Shown: positions 9,241 through 19,280, numbered from the stretch's first letter. The stretch is 64,000 nt of DNA from Bacillus subtilis (GCA_021733665.1 JAHREI010000001.1:992001-1056000); one strand, 5' to 3'. The notes: generated by a model not told the origin, from the letters alone. A program made the numbers and translations.

Positions 9241-9981
9241 TTATTTCACAACAATGCGTGCGCCCGGTTTAACGCGTGAGTGCAGGTCGATCACATCCTG
9301 ATTGATCATGCGAATACAACCGGCAGAAACACCGCGTCCGATGGAGGACGGATTGTTTGTACCGTGAACGCGGTAATAGGTATCGATACCATCTTTATGC
9401 ATATACAGAGCGCGGGCACCCATCGGGTTGCTTGGGCCGCCGTCAACGCCGTCTTTATAACGGCCATATTGCTGCGGATTACGTTTGATCATGCTTGGCG
9501 TTGGAGTCCAGCGCGGCCATGCTGCTTTGCGGGCAATAATAGCATCGCCACCGTTAAAGGCGCGCGCTACTGGGCCTACGCCAACGGCATAGCGAATGGC
9601 CTTGCCTTCCGGCTGTACAAGATAGAGATAGCGGGATGGCTGATCGACAACAATAGTTCCCGGCTTTTCGTTGGTCTTGTAATCAACAACTGTGCGGCGG
9701 TGTTGCGGTTTCAGCTTGTTCAGATCAATGGCCGGAATCTGGAAGTTCTGATCGGTCATGGCGCGATACATATAAGCTGCATCGCCATCAACAGCTGCGG
9801 TTTCTACAACAGCAGGTTCTGCTTTGACAACCGGCTCAGGGGCAGGGGCTGGTTCGGTAACAGTGGTATTGATAACCGGAACAGAATTTTGAACAGTCGT
9901 ACAGGCTGAAAGGGCGAGAGCAAAACCTGCAAATAATGCTGATTTCAGTAGCGGGGCATATGGTGGGGGTAAGACAGACAA
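9241..9981 (-). CDS. YkuD-family L,D-transpeptidase lipoprotein
   Basis: A 246-residue exported enzyme that makes or rearranges 3-3 peptidoglycan cross-links, or anchors proteins to the wall. The N-terminus has a hydrophobic stretch and the lipobox ALSAC, so Cys27 should be lipidated. A proline/alanine-rich linker (about 35-65) follows. The YkuD domain starts near residue 105 (TIVVDQPSRYLYLVQ) and ends with the active site HGTNNPSSIGRGVSAGCIRM. Catalytic Cys222 and its His are present; the residue before GC is Ala where many relatives have His or Ser. The periplasmic face of the outer or inner membrane is the expected site. It is a single-gene unit. Confidence 0.93.
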   Translation of the reverse strand: MSVLPPPYAPLLKSALFAGFALALSACTTVQNSVPVINTTVTEPAPAPEPVVKAEPAVVETAAVDGDAAYMYRAMTDQNFQIPAIDLNKLKPQHRRTVVDYKTNEKPGTIVVDQPSRYLYLVQPEGKAIRYAVGVGPVARAFNGGDAIIARKAAWPRWTPTPSMIKRNPQQYGRYKDGVDGGPSNPMGARALYMHKDGIDTYYRVHGTNNPSSIGRGVSAGCIRMINQDVIDLHSRVKPGARIVVK

Positions 9982-10227
9982 AGCCGGCTCCAGTTTCTGG
10001 CGGATAAAGTCTTCCTGCTTATCCGCTATGCTTAAGGTTTTCTTAAGCGTCTACAAAGAGTTTACCGTTTGATCAATTATCTTTACAGAGAGTGTCCAAT
10101 TGTCAGAGTGATGGTGTCTTTTTGGCAACGGTTATGGTTAACGCGTCGACTTGGTGCTCAACCGGCCGTTTTTTGAAGTCACGCTAACACAGTGTGACCG
10201 GAATAGCCGGTCGCGCTGAGTTGCCTG

Positions 10228-11778
10228 TTATGTGTTAGCTTCGTTGATCTGTGTCTTGAATACGGCAATAGGTTGCGGCTTTGAAAAATAGTAGCCCTGC
10301 AAATATTCGACGCCTTTTTCCTGCAGGTAATTAGCTTGCTCAAGTGTCTCAATGCCTTCGGCGATAACTTTGAGCTTCAGCTGTCTGGAGAGGTCGATGA
10401 TGCTCTGTAAGACATGGCAGGACAAATCATTACTGCCAATACCGGTGATGAAACCGCGGTCGATTTTGAGTATATCTGCCTGAAACTCTTTCAGGTAATT
10501 GAGGTTGGAATGGCCGACACCGAAATCATCCAGCGCGATTAATATACCTTCGGCACGAAGTGCACGAATTTGCGACTGCAATGCTTCTGTCGGCACAATC
10601 GCTTCACGCTCTGTCAGTTCCAGTACCAGCCTGATTTTACCTGTCCTGAATTGCTGATAAAATTGCTTGCAGGTTGCTATGAGTTCCGGATCCGCAAGAA
10701 AATTTGCCGAGATATTGATGCTGACGTGAAAATTCTCCGGCAAAGCGTCCTGCAATGGTGCAAGTTCTCTGGCAGTGCGCCGGATCAATGCCGTCGTCAT
10801 CGGAATGATCAGGCCGGAACGCTCCATAAACGGGATAAAATTATCGGGCGGTATGATACCTTCCAGCGGATGTTCCCATCGGCTCAGAACTTCTGCACCG
10901 ACATATTGATGGGTATCGGCGCGGACAATCGGCTGATAATAGGGTGCAAATTCGTCGTTTTTGATCGCGCGTCTGCTTTCGGCAGAAATATTGCGCGCAG
11001 TCATGGCCATGCGATGTGTTGCAAAAGCACTGATGCCGCCGAAGACCAGCAACAGGCCGAAGATCGGCGTATAGCGTGCAAAAACATAGTCGCGTAAGTC
11101 GCCCGGCTCAAAACCGGTCTCAACTGTGAACGGATATTTCGTTGATGTATCGACTGCGCAGACCTTGCCTTTTTCTTCTGTGTCATTAGCCCTGATCAGG
11201 CCATTCCGCCCGATGCGCTGATTGCCGATGACAACCGTTGATATAGGGGTCATTTCAATATTATTGAGCAGCTGCGTGATATATTCACCGTTGATGCTGG
11301 CCAGAATTGAAGCGGAGTCTTTCTCCGTGCGATACATGAGAACCGGACGATCAGGAATGATACTGTTGCCTTGCACAAGCGCCAGCTTGTCCTGATAAAA
11401 GTTTGGCACGTCCAGTGGTTTGGGGCTGTTCCCGTAAATGGTGCTGCAACGCACAATATCGCGGTCGGAAACCGACAATGACTGCACGAAAGAGGTGGAT
11501 GCCGTTTGCAGGCGCAGTTTTTCAATAATCTCAGTGCATGGCCTGTCGACCATTGCCGCCGTTTCATCGGTCAATGTTTTTGCATCGTCGAGGATGGTAT
11601 TGAGCTGGTCAATGATCGTGCGACTGGCAGCGTCAGATTTTTTATAAAGTGTTTTTTCCGCCTGCCAGAATATCAGTGGCGTCCCTAAAAGCAGGGGGGT
11701 AAAAAATGCCAGTACGACAATTGCAACATGACCTGCTGTATACTTCTTTTTTCGAAATTTAAATTTATGGTGCCACAT
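10228..11778 (-). CDS. CSS-motif EAL-domain c-di-GMP phosphodiesterase
   Basis: A 516-residue inner-membrane protein. A first transmembrane segment (~17-38) and a second (~230-250) bracket a periplasmic domain with two cysteines, in DRPCTEII and RCSTIYGN; the latter is the CSS-type motif of E. coli PdeB/PdeC-like proteins, whose disulfide state controls activity. The cytoplasmic EAL domain (about 270-510) keeps the catalytic signature as EVLSRW, plus NISANFL, LELTERE, DDFGVGHSNL, LKIDRGF and AEGIE, so it should hydrolyse c-di-GMP to pGpG. No GGDEF domain is present. It probably links periplasmic redox state to motility or biofilm choice. It stands alone with long gaps on both sides. Confidence 0.92.
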   Translation of the reverse strand: MWHHKFKFRKKKYTAGHVAIVVLAFFTPLLLGTPLIFWQAEKTLYKKSDAASRTIIDQLNTILDDAKTLTDETAAMVDRPCTEIIEKLRLQTASTSFVQSLSVSDRDIVRCSTIYGNSPKPLDVPNFYQDKLALVQGNSIIPDRPVLMYRTEKDSASILASINGEYITQLLNNIEMTPISTVVIGNQRIGRNGLIRANDTEEKGKVCAVDTSTKYPFTVETGFEPGDLRDYVFARYTPIFGLLLVFGGISAFATHRMAMTARNISAESRRAIKNDEFAPYYQPIVRADTHQYVGAEVLSRWEHPLEGIIPPDNFIPFMERSGLIIPMTTALIRRTARELAPLQDALPENFHVSINISANFLADPELIATCKQFYQQFRTGKIRLVLELTEREAIVPTEALQSQIRALRAEGILIALDDFGVGHSNLNYLKEFQADILKIDRGFITGIGSNDLSCHVLQSIIDLSRQLKLKVIAEGIETLEQANYLQEKGVEYLQGYYFSKPQPIAVFKTQINEANT

Positions 11779-12622
11779 CGCCGAGACAGGCTTTCACAAA
11801 AGAGTTTTTGTGTATTTCTTACATGTAAAGCTTGCATATGCAGTATAAAAATTGGTCTTTAAAATTAACAAATCAAGATAATCTTATTTTTATAAGGACA
11901 TAGCCCCGTGTGGGGCGTTCAGTTTTACTGAGAGACATTGAATATTGCACTTAACAGGATGTTTCCGGTGCACCGAAAAATGACAAGAAACAAATGCGTA
12001 TGAAGAAACTTGAGCGGCATTTCAACAGGTGAAAACAGCTTGAATATGGGCTCTTGACTTCAACTGAGGGTGCTGTCTTTATCAGGGCTGCGGCGATGCT
12101 GAAAAACAGATTCCGCCGCGCTTTTTCTACGTTACAGAGTTGAAATGACAGGGCCGAGATTGCTGACTTTTTTTGTCGTTAATCACATGATGGAACATTT
12201 CTCAGGACTCGACATCGGTTAGTCTTACCGATGCGGGGCTGACGCCCTTTCTGCACGCTTAAATCTCAATCATTCTGCTATGCCGTCTGAGCATTTCACA
12301 TTCAAGTTGGATCAATTTGAATGGTATGCCATTGCGACAAACTAAAGAATATAGAGCGCCATGATCCGATCCGGATACAAACCGCTCTGGGTATTTTTTG
12401 GTCACAGGCGCATTGCGTTCTGATTTTATCCGGTTGTCCGTTTTGCTGACGGATTGCCGGACTGAATGGTTTTGATCCCGTGCTGACTGTCGCAGAGGCT
12501 TAGCCCGCAGTCATCGTTATTTTTCAAACAGGCTCACTGTATTCCTCACCGGTTTACCGTTGCATCGGTATGCCGTGCGATTTGCTGCGCCTGTGTTTTT
12601 CCCAAAATCAAAGGAGCAAACT
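11779..12622. other. Gene-free gap of 844 bp upstream of the urease genes
   Basis: No convincing coding frame, RNA gene or clear terminator on either strand. The part near the EAL gene is AT-rich and should hold its promoter. 12287-12390 is a repeat copy. The short ORF extension 12560-12622 in the ureAB frame is treated as untranslated because of the strong ribosome site further in. Confidence 0.6.
12287..12390 (+). repeat. Dispersed repeat family A, copy 4
   Basis: Begins TGAGCATTTCACATTCAAG, keeps GCGACAAACTAAAGAAT and TAGAGCG in the middle, and ends CAAACCGCTCTGG. The central part (AATGGTATGCCATT) has diverged into a new palindrome. It lies about 230 bp upstream of ureAB. Confidence 0.8.
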
Positions 12623-13384
12623 TTGCATCTTACACCTCATGAAACTGACAAGCTGATGCTTGTAACCACCGGTCAGCTGGCGCAGCGCCGTCTCGCCCGC
12701 GGCCTGCGTCTGAATTATCCGGAAGCCGTGGCTCTGATCTCACTGGTGATGCTGGAGTTGATCCGCGATGGTCAGCATTCAGTCGCGCAACTGATGAGTC
12801 TTGGCAGCACAATTCTCGGCAGACGTGAAGTGATGTCCGGTGTGGCCGAGATGATTGAAGATGTGCAGATTGAGGGCACGTTCAGAGACGGCACCAAGCT
12901 GGTGGCCGTGCGCACGCCAATCAGCGCTGACAAAGGCGATATGAAACTGGCACTCTATGGCAGTTTCCTGCCGGTTCCGGAGAAAATGCAGGATGATGAA
13001 GAGATCGGTATTGCCGGTCAGGTTGTCTGCGCTGGGGATGATATTGCGCTCAATGAAGGGCGTGAAACTGTCACGATCAGCGTCACCAATACCGATAGCC
13101 GTCCGGTACAGATCGGCAGCCACTTCAACTTTGTTGAAACCAATCCGCGTTTGAAATTCGATCGTGAAGCAGCCTATGGTAAACGTTTGGATATTCCGGC
13201 GGGTCTGGCGGTGCGCTTTGAACCGGGTGAAACCAAGGACGTTACATTGGTCGCGATTTCCGGCAATCAGATCATTCGCGGTGGCAATAATCTGGTCGAT
13301 GGCGCGGTGGATGCGGACAATAAAGCACGCACACTTTCCCGTGTGAATGAGCGGGCTTTTGCCGACAGCCGTCATGCTGAATGA
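12623..13384 (+). CDS. ureAB: Fused urease gamma-beta subunit
   Basis: A 253-residue protein joining the two small urease subunits in one chain, as in Helicobacter UreA. Residues 1-100 are the gamma subunit ([12 protein letters not shown]..., [18 protein letters not shown]), and about 118-235 the beta subunit ([12 protein letters not shown]..., NLVDGAVD). A TTG start is chosen: AAGGAG lies 6 nt before it and the product begins exactly where gamma subunits begin, whereas the upstream ATG at 12560 adds 21 unrelated residues. It forms the scaffold around UreC. ureC follows after 88 bp. Fusion of these subunits is unusual in Hyphomicrobiales, where ureA and ureB are normally separate. Confidence 0.93.
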   Translation: MHLTPHETDKLMLVTTGQLAQRRLARGLRLNYPEAVALISLVMLELIRDGQHSVAQLMSLGSTILGRREVMSGVAEMIEDVQIEGTFRDGTKLVAVRTPISADKGDMKLALYGSFLPVPEKMQDDEEIGIAGQVVCAGDDIALNEGRETVTISVTNTDSRPVQIGSHFNFVETNPRLKFDREAAYGKRLDIPAGLAVRFEPGETKDVTLVAISGNQIIRGGNNLVDGAVDADNKARTLSRVNERAFADSRHAE

Positions 13385-13472
13385 GCACTTTCATCATAAT
13401 TTCAAACAATAATTTAAGCTTGCAGAGTGCTGTAGATGCTGTTGCACCGCGCTCTGCCGATAAGGATATAAC

Positions 13473-15188
13473 ATGGTCTATAAAATAACCCGTGCAGATT
13501 ACGCCAAATTTTTCGGTCCGACCAAGGGCGACAAAGTTCGTCTGGGCGATACTAATCTCTATGCGGAGGTCGAGCATGATTACACTGTCTATGGTGATGA
13601 GTGCATTTTCGGCTCCGGTAAAGTCATTCGTGATGGTATGGGGCAGGCCACCGGTGTCAGCAGTGACAAGGCTCTGGACTGCATCATTACCAATGCGCTG
13701 ATCATTGATTATACCGGCATTGTTAAAGCCGATATTGGTATTAAGGACGGTAAAATCGCCGGTATCGGCAAAGCCGGTAATCCGGATATCATGGCCGGTG
13801 TGCATCCGGATCTGGTGATCGGGGTCAATACAGAAGTGATCTCGGGTGAGGGCTGTATCGTTACCGCCGGTGGTATTGATACCCATTTCCATTATATCAC
13901 ACCATCACAGCCAATCACCTCGATTGCCAGCGGGCTGACTACTGTGCTTGGCGGCGGTACCGGTCCTGCAACGGGCTCGATGGCGACCACTTGTACGCCA
14001 AATCCGAACTATCTGCATAATATGATGCAGGCGACCGATGATTTGCCGCTCAATGTGATCTTTACCGGTCGTGGCAGCTCATCCCGTCCTGAAGGTATGC
14101 GCGAGCAGGTTCTGGCCGGTGCAGCTGGTCTGAAGCTGCATGAGGACTGGGGCACAACACCGGCGGCAATCGCAACCTGTATGGATATGGCCGACGAATA
14201 TGACATTCAGGTCACCATTCACATGGATTCCGTCAATGAAAGCTGCACGGTGGAAGATTCCATCAAGGCTTTTGGCGGTCGTTCGATCCATGCCTATCAT
14301 GCGGAAGGTGCAGGCGGCGGTCATGCGCCGGATCTGATGCGTATCTGTGCGGAAGCCAATGTGCTGACCAGTTCTACCACACCGACTTTGCCTTACACTG
14401 TCAATACGGTGGAAGAGCATCTCGATATGCTGATGGTCTGCCATCATCTGGATAAGAATATTCCGGAAGATGTGGCTTTTGCGGCCAGCCGTATCCGTGC
14501 CAACACGATTGCTGCCGAAGGTGTGCTGCATGATATAGGTGCGATTTCCATGATGACCTCTGACAGTCAGGCGATGGGACGCGGCGGTGAGGTGATCATG
14601 CGGACATGGCAGGTCGCCGATCAGATGAAAGCGCAGCGCGGTAGCCTGCCGCAGGATGGTGCAGGCAATGATAATTTCCGTATCAAGCGCTATATCGCCA
14701 AATATACCATCAATCCGGCAATTGCTCATGGTATCAGCCATCTCATCGGTTCGGTTGAGGCAGGCAAAGTCGCTGATTTGGTGCTGTGGAAACCGGCGTT
14801 CTTCGGTCAGCGCCCAGAACTGGTGATGAAAAGCGGTTTCATCGCCTATGCGCAGATCGGCGATGCCAATGCATCAATTCCGACACCGCAGCCGGTGATT
14901 ATGCGTCCGATGTTTGGTGCTTTGTCTTCCGGTATTGGCAAGACCTCCATCCTGTTCGTCAGTCAGGCATCAGTCAATGATGGCAATGTGCTGAATTTGG
15001 GCTTGAAAAAGCGCATTGAACCGGTTGTTAAATGCCGTGGCCTGACCAAGGCCGATATGAAGCTCAATGATGCATTGCCGAAAATCACAGTTGATCCGAA
15101 GACTTATAAAGTCAGCGTTGATGGTGCTGAAGTCGGTGCCGAACCGGTTTCTGTTGTGCCGCTCGCACAGCGCTACAACCTGTTCTGA
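13473..15188 (+). CDS. ureC: Urease alpha (catalytic) subunit
   Basis: A 571-residue metal hydrolase splitting urea to ammonia and carbamate. All active-site residues known from Klebsiella urease are present at a constant +4 offset: His138 and His140 (IDTHFH), carbamylated Lys221 (GLKLHEDWG), His250, His276, flap Cys323 and His324 (MVCHHLD), Arg340 and Asp364 (SDSQAMGR). It should therefore be catalytic once metallated. It resembles Helicobacter UreB through much of its length ([17 protein letters not shown], [10 protein letters not shown]-like [10 protein letters not shown]). One small departure is AAEG near 350, where relatives have AAED. No ureD, E, F or G gene is in this window. A purine permease lies downstream. 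Confidence 0.95.
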   Translation: MVYKITRADYAKFFGPTKGDKVRLGDTNLYAEVEHDYTVYGDECIFGSGKVIRDGMGQATGVSSDKALDCIITNALIIDYTGIVKADIGIKDGKIAGIGKAGNPDIMAGVHPDLVIGVNTEVISGEGCIVTAGGIDTHFHYITPSQPITSIASGLTTVLGGGTGPATGSMATTCTPNPNYLHNMMQATDDLPLNVIFTGRGSSSRPEGMREQVLAGAAGLKLHEDWGTTPAAIATCMDMADEYDIQVTIHMDSVNESCTVEDSIKAFGGRSIHAYHAEGAGGGHAPDLMRICAEANVLTSSTTPTLPYTVNTVEEHLDMLMVCHHLDKNIPEDVAFAASRIRANTIAAEGVLHDIGAISMMTSDSQAMGRGGEVIMRTWQVADQMKAQRGSLPQDGAGNDNFRIKRYIAKYTINPAIAHGISHLIGSVEAGKVADLVLWKPAFFGQRPELVMKSGFIAYAQIGDANASIPTPQPVIMRPMFGALSSGIGKTSILFVSQASVNDGNVLNLGLKKRIEPVVKCRGLTKADMKLNDALPKITVDPKTYKVSVDGAEVGAEPVSVVPLAQRYNLF

Positions 15189-15539
15189 TCAATGTCAGGA
15201 AAGCACGCCGCATATATTGTGCGGCGTGTGCCTCCAATTATCTTGTGTGCCTTATTTGCCTGCTAGCAGTTATGGGCTGCGAGGTAAAAATAATTTTTTC
15301 AGCGAGATTCAGTGCATAAAACCTCCGGAATGTGGGAAAACCGGGCTGATGGATTTACGTCAGCCCGCTAATCTGATAATGGCAAAAATGTGGCAATGTT
15401 ATGAATCGCCGGTAATGGCGGGCAATAACAGGTCGTCTCCCGCAGCCTGTCACCATGTGGTGTCCGGATTTTGTGAGGGGGCAAATCATCTGCAAGACGT
15501 CAGGACGCCTTCTCAAAAAAAGACTGACAGGGAGCAACC
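15189..15539 (+). other. ureC-permease gap with several stem-loops; possible structured leader
   Basis: A 351-bp gap without a coding frame I trust. It contains a strong hairpin GCACGCCGCA / TGCGGCGTG (15203-15231), which may end the ureC message although it lacks a T run. A second perfect 8-bp hairpin is CGGGCTGA / TCAGCCCG (15342-15367), and a small CGCC-GGCG hairpin lies near 15410-15425. The final bases GACAGGGAGCAACC give the ribosome site of the permease. The length and structure of this region would fit a purine-responsive leader, but I could not match it to a known riboswitch class. Confidence 0.4.
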
Positions 15540-16829
15540 ATGCTGGAAAAATTCTTCAAATTGCAGGAACACAAAACCAATGTGCGCACAGAAGTGCTCG
15601 CTGGTCTGACAACGTTCCTCACGATGTCCTACATCATTTTCGTTAATCCGGACATTCTGTCCACCACCGGTATGGACCGGAACGCGATTTTCGTCGCGAC
15701 CTGTCTTGCTGCCGCGCTTGGTTCAATCGTCATGGCATTCGTTGCCAACTGGCCGATTGGTATGGCACCGGGCATGGGGCTGAATGCGTTCTTCGCTTTC
15801 ACAGTTGTCGGCGTCATGGGCTTTTCCTGGCAGCAGGCGCTGGGTGCGGTTTTCATCTCCGGTGTGATCTTCTTCATCCTCACCATCTCCGGTATCCGCA
15901 GCTGGTTGGTTGACGGTATTCCGAAATCCCTGCGCAGTGCGATTGCTGTCGGTATCGGCATGTTCCTTGCGCTGGTTGGTATGAAAAGCTCCGGCATTAT
16001 TGTCGGCAGCGAAGCAACCTTCATCACCCTCGGCGATCTGACCAAAACCGGCCCTCTGCTGGCGATCTTCGGTTTCTTCGTTATGGCTGTTCTGGATGCG
16101 CTGAAAGTACGCGGTTCGATCCTGATCGGTATTCTCGTCGTAACCGTTCTGTCGATCATGCTCGGTGTAAGCCAGTTTCAGGGCGTATTCTCTGCACCGC
16201 CAAGCCTGATGCCGACATTCCTGCAGCTTGATATTATGGGCGCACTGCATGTGGGCTTCCTGCAGGTTATTCTGGTTTTCGTTCTGGTTGAAGTTTTCGA
16301 CGCAACCGGTACGCTGATCGGTGTGAGCAAGCGCGCAGGTCTCATTCCTGAAGGCAAGCCAAACCGTCTGAACCGCGCTTTGTTCGCAGACAGCACCGCA
16401 ATTATCGGTGGTTCCATCATCGGTACCAGCTCGACAACTGCTTATGTTGAAAGCGCTTCGGGCGTACAGGCCGGTGGTCGTACAGGTCTGACAGCTCTGG
16501 TTGTTGCAATCCTGTTCCTCGCGGCTCTGTTCATTGCGCCGCTGGCCGGTTCCGTACCTGCCTATGCAACTGCACCGGCTCTGATTTACGTCGCCTGTCT
16601 GATGATGCGCGAAATGTCAGAAATCGAGTGGGATGATGTAACAGAAGCTGCACCGGCTGCTTTGACAGCTCTGGGCATTCCTTTCACCTATTCGATCGCA
16701 AATGGTCTGGCATTCGGCTTTATCAGCTATGTTATTCTGAAAGCGGGTTCGGGTAAGTGGCGCGTCATTCATCCGGCAACATGGATTGTTGCGGCTCTGT
16801 TTGTCATCCGCTTTGCTTATGTTCACTAA
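15540..16829 (+). CDS. NCS2-family purine (hypoxanthine/adenine/guanine-type) permease
   Basis: A 429-residue inner-membrane transporter of the AzgA/GhxP branch of the nucleobase-cation symporter-2 superfamily, importing purine bases with protons. It begins LEKFFKLQEHKTNVRTEV and shows the family blocks GLTTFLTMSYIIFVNP, GMGLNAFFAF and ESASGVQAGGRTGLTALV, with about 12-14 hydrophobic segments. GGGAG lies 8 nt upstream of the ATG. The neighbouring urease could use urea from purine breakdown, so nitrogen salvage is a plausible shared theme, but no other purine-catabolism gene is present. The exact base carried cannot be decided. Confidence 0.92.
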   Translation: MLEKFFKLQEHKTNVRTEVLAGLTTFLTMSYIIFVNPDILSTTGMDRNAIFVATCLAAALGSIVMAFVANWPIGMAPGMGLNAFFAFTVVGVMGFSWQQALGAVFISGVIFFILTISGIRSWLVDGIPKSLRSAIAVGIGMFLALVGMKSSGIIVGSEATFITLGDLTKTGPLLAIFGFFVMAVLDALKVRGSILIGILVVTVLSIMLGVSQFQGVFSAPPSLMPTFLQLDIMGALHVGFLQVILVFVLVEVFDATGTLIGVSKRAGLIPEGKPNRLNRALFADSTAIIGGSIIGTSSTTAYVESASGVQAGGRTGLTALVVAILFLAALFIAPLAGSVPAYATAPALIYVACLMMREMSEIEWDDVTEAAPAALTALGIPFTYSIANGLAFGFISYVILKAGSGKWRVIHPATWIVAALFVIRFAYVH

Positions 16830-16858
16830 GAACTAGGTAGCGTTCAATAAATATCTGG

Positions 16859-16892
16859 TTGAGCCGCGAAGCAGAACAGCTTCGCGGCTCAA
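16859..16892 (+). terminator. Terminator of the purine permease
   Basis: Perfect 14-bp stem TTGAGCCGCGAAGC / GCTTCGCGGCTCAA with a 6-nt loop, then CTCATTTTATTG. Confidence 0.88.
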
Positions 16893-17102
16893 CTCATTTT
16901 ATTGTTACATGAGATCACACTCGATCTTCATCAATGGTCATGATACAGCATGGTATTGACCTACAGGCGCCGGCTTTATTCGTCCGGCTTTCGTCTGAAC
17001 TTATACCACAACAAAATAAGAGTGTTTTCCTGAGGTGTCAGGCCGGAAAATACTTTGCACACGCCGGTTCACCGGAGAAAAGCTGTCGGGAGGCGGCTGA
17101 TT

Positions 17103-18494
17103 ATGACTGCAATGACGCAGACACAAACAGGCAGCCGCTGGGGCAGGGAGATCGTCTCTTCCTTTAAGCTCGGCTGGCCGCTGATCTTTACCAATCTTTC
17201 ACAGGCTGCACTGACCGCTACGGACGTGATCCTGATCGGTCGCCTAGGTGCCGATACGCTGGCGGCTGCCGTACTGACCACCAGTTTTTATCATTCGATG
17301 ATGATCTTCTGTATGGGGCTGGTTTCTGCGACACTGCCGATGATGGCAATGGCGCTTGGCCGCAATCGTCATTCGGTGCGTGATGTGCGCCGTACTGTGC
17401 GTCAGGGTTTCTGGACTGCGATTATTATCTGTGTTCCGTTCTGGATTTTGCTCTGGAATGCGGAATCCGTATTCCTGTTTATGGGACAACGGCCGGATAT
17501 TGCCGCGCATTCTGTTCAGATGATGCACACGCTGCAATGGGCGATGCTGCCTTATCTCGGCTATATCGGTCTGCGTTCGTTTCTGGCGGCAATGGAGCGC
17601 CCGCTCTGGACATTGCTGATCGCGGCTTTTGCTATCGTGTTTAATGCGATTGCAGCCTATAGCCTGATTTTCGGCAAGTTTGGTATGCCGGAGCTGGGTA
17701 TACGCGGTGCCGGTATTGCCACCACTGCATCAAGCTGGATGATGTTCTTTGGTCTGGTTGTGGTTGTCAGCACGCATAAAAAATTCCGTCGTTACCGTCT
17801 GTTCGGACGTTTCTGGCGCCCTGACTGGCCGCGCTTTATTGAGCTGTGGCGCATCGGGCTGCCAATGGCGCTGACTTTTGCCTTTGAAACCACGATCTTC
17901 TATGCGGCTGTGCTGATGATGGGTAAAATCAGCCCGACATCGCTGGCGGCTCATGCTGTCGCCATGCAGATCGCTTCGCTGAGTTTCATGGTGCCGCTTG
18001 GTTTCGGGCAGGTCGCAACGGTTCGTGTTGGTCGTGCCTATGGCGCGGGCAATCGTGAGGCAGTTGCCTATGCCGGTTGGAGTGCCTATGCACTGGGTGT
18101 CGGCTTTATGGGCTTTATGGGATTGATGATGATCCTGATGCCAAAGGTCTTTATCAGCGCGTTTCTGGATATTAATGATCCGGCCAATGCTGAGGTGATC
18201 AGGCTTTGCGTATCATTCCTCGCTTTTGCCGCACTGTTCCAGATCGTTGACGGAGCACAGGCTGTAGCTGCCGGTATGTTGCGTGGTTTGCGTGATACGC
18301 GCATTCCGATGTTTCTGGCACTGCTCGGCTATTGGGGCGTTGGTCTGCCGCTTGGTGCATTGCTTGCCTTTACCTTTAAGTTCGAAGGGATAGGCGTGTG
18401 GATCGGATTGGCAAGCGGTCTGGCGATTGTCGCGGTGCTGATGACACAACGCTGGATACGGCGGGATAAACTCAGTAATGTAGTTTACGTCTGA
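17103..18494 (+). CDS. MATE-family multidrug/toxin exporter
   Basis: A 463-residue, about 12-segment inner-membrane antiporter of the MATE/NorM family, which exports cationic drugs or metabolites in exchange for Na+ or H+. Family features include LGWPLIFTNLSQAALTATDVILIGRLG at the N-terminus (the conserved Asp sits on helix 1), RGAGIATTASSW in the middle and VDGAQAVAAGMLRGLRDTRIPM in the second half. The start is the ATG at 17103, 11 nt after GGGAGG; a GTG-type extension to 17055 is unlikely. It is a single-gene unit with a terminator on the far side. The substrate is unknown. Confidence 0.92.
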   Translation: MTAMTQTQTGSRWGREIVSSFKLGWPLIFTNLSQAALTATDVILIGRLGADTLAAAVLTTSFYHSMMIFCMGLVSATLPMMAMALGRNRHSVRDVRRTVRQGFWTAIIICVPFWILLWNAESVFLFMGQRPDIAAHSVQMMHTLQWAMLPYLGYIGLRSFLAAMERPLWTLLIAAFAIVFNAIAAYSLIFGKFGMPELGIRGAGIATTASSWMMFFGLVVVVSTHKKFRRYRLFGRFWRPDWPRFIELWRIGLPMALTFAFETTIFYAAVLMMGKISPTSLAAHAVAMQIASLSFMVPLGFGQVATVRVGRAYGAGNREAVAYAGWSAYALGVGFMGFMGLMMILMPKVFISAFLDINDPANAEVIRLCVSFLAFAALFQIVDGAQAVAAGMLRGLRDTRIPMFLALLGYWGVGLPLGALLAFTFKFEGIGVWIGLASGLAIVAVLMTQRWIRRDKLSNVVYV

Positions 18495-18535
18495 TAAAAA
18501 AGGCCGCAGAACAGATCAGTTCCGCGGCCTTCTTC
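18495..18535. terminator. Bidirectional terminator between MATE and isochorismatase genes
   Basis: Stem AAGGCCGC(A)GAAC / GTTCCGCGGCCTT with an A run before and TCTT after, between convergent genes. Confidence 0.85.
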
Positions 18536-18550
18536 ATTCCAGATCATGAC

Positions 18551-19240
18551 TTATTTGCGCATTGAGTCCAGAGTTTCGTGATTGGTCACGACTTCCTGAG
18601 CTTTCGCATAGCTTTCCATCAGCAGCTGGTAGTGCGGGAAAATCAGGGTATAGACTTTCGCCCATTCAAGCGCATCTTCACGGTTCCATGTACGCTGGAT
18701 TTCTGAAGCCACGGCTGCGGTATCCATAGGAATAACACCTGCCTGTGTGATACGGGCCAGAGTGATTTCCTGTGCCATTTTGGAATAGGTGCCGGAAGCA
18801 TCAATCACAGCGAAAACCTTATAGCCGTCATAAACAGCGGAGATCGACGGGAAGGCCATGCAAACGCTGGTGATTGTGCCAGCGATAATCAGGGTTTTGC
18901 GGCCTGTCGCTTTTACAGCGGCAACGAAATCCGGATTGTCCCATGCATTGATCTCGCCTTTACGGGCAACATATTGTGCATGCGGGGCGCTTTCATGAAT
19001 TTCCGGGATCAGCGGGCCGTTCGGGCCCTGCGGTACGGATGCGGTAGTGATTACCGGCATTTTGGCCAGAGTTGCAATTTTGGCCAGAGCTGTAGCGCGG
19101 GCGCGCAGTTCAGTCATCGGCATGTCGCCCACGGTCTGGAACAGGCCGCTCTGATGATCGATCAGCAGCATAACTGCATCTTCAGGATCAATAACCGGAC
19201 GCTGGCCGCCAAAATTCGCAATCGTTGTTGGAAGGTTCAT
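18551..19240 (-). CDS. Isochorismatase-fold (YcaC-like) hydrolase
   Basis: A 229-residue cysteine hydrolase of the isochorismatase superfamily, YcaC branch. The catalytic triad is visible as Asp in LLIDHQSG, Lys in [11 protein letters not shown] and Cys in [11 protein letters not shown]. The substrate is unknown for this branch; it is not a siderophore isochorismatase. A good ribosome site (AAGGAG) precedes the ATG. It shares an interval with a pirin gene and a LysR gene at 19,399-21,395. LysR-pirin-YcaC groups recur in Proteobacteria, so the three probably form a stress-responsive set in which the LysR protein controls the - strand genes. Confidence 0.9.
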   Translation of the reverse strand: MNLPTTIANFGGQRPVIDPEDAVMLLIDHQSGLFQTVGDMPMTELRARATALAKIATLAKMPVITTASVPQGPNGPLIPEIHESAPHAQYVARKGEINAWDNPDFVAAVKATGRKTLIIAGTITSVCMAFPSISAVYDGYKVFAVIDASGTYSKMAQEITLARITQAGVIPMDTAAVASEIQRTWNREDALEWAKVYTLIFPHYQLLMESYAKAQEVVTNHETLDSMRK

Positions 19241-19280
19241 TTTAATTTCTCCTTGAGGTTAAGAGGGGCATGTTATCTTA

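Noticed and set aside
9241-9981. Ala instead of His/Ser in the L,D-transpeptidase SxGC motif as a sign of inactivity
   Set aside because: The Cys, His and Arg of the motif are intact and the position varies in alphaproteobacterial members.
12560-12622. ATG start 21 codons upstream of ureAB
   Set aside because: The TTG at 12623 has AAGGAG at ideal distance and aligns with the normal start of gamma subunits.
15067-15609. 180-codon frame crossing the ureC end and the permease start
   Set aside because: It overlaps two real genes in another frame and has random composition.
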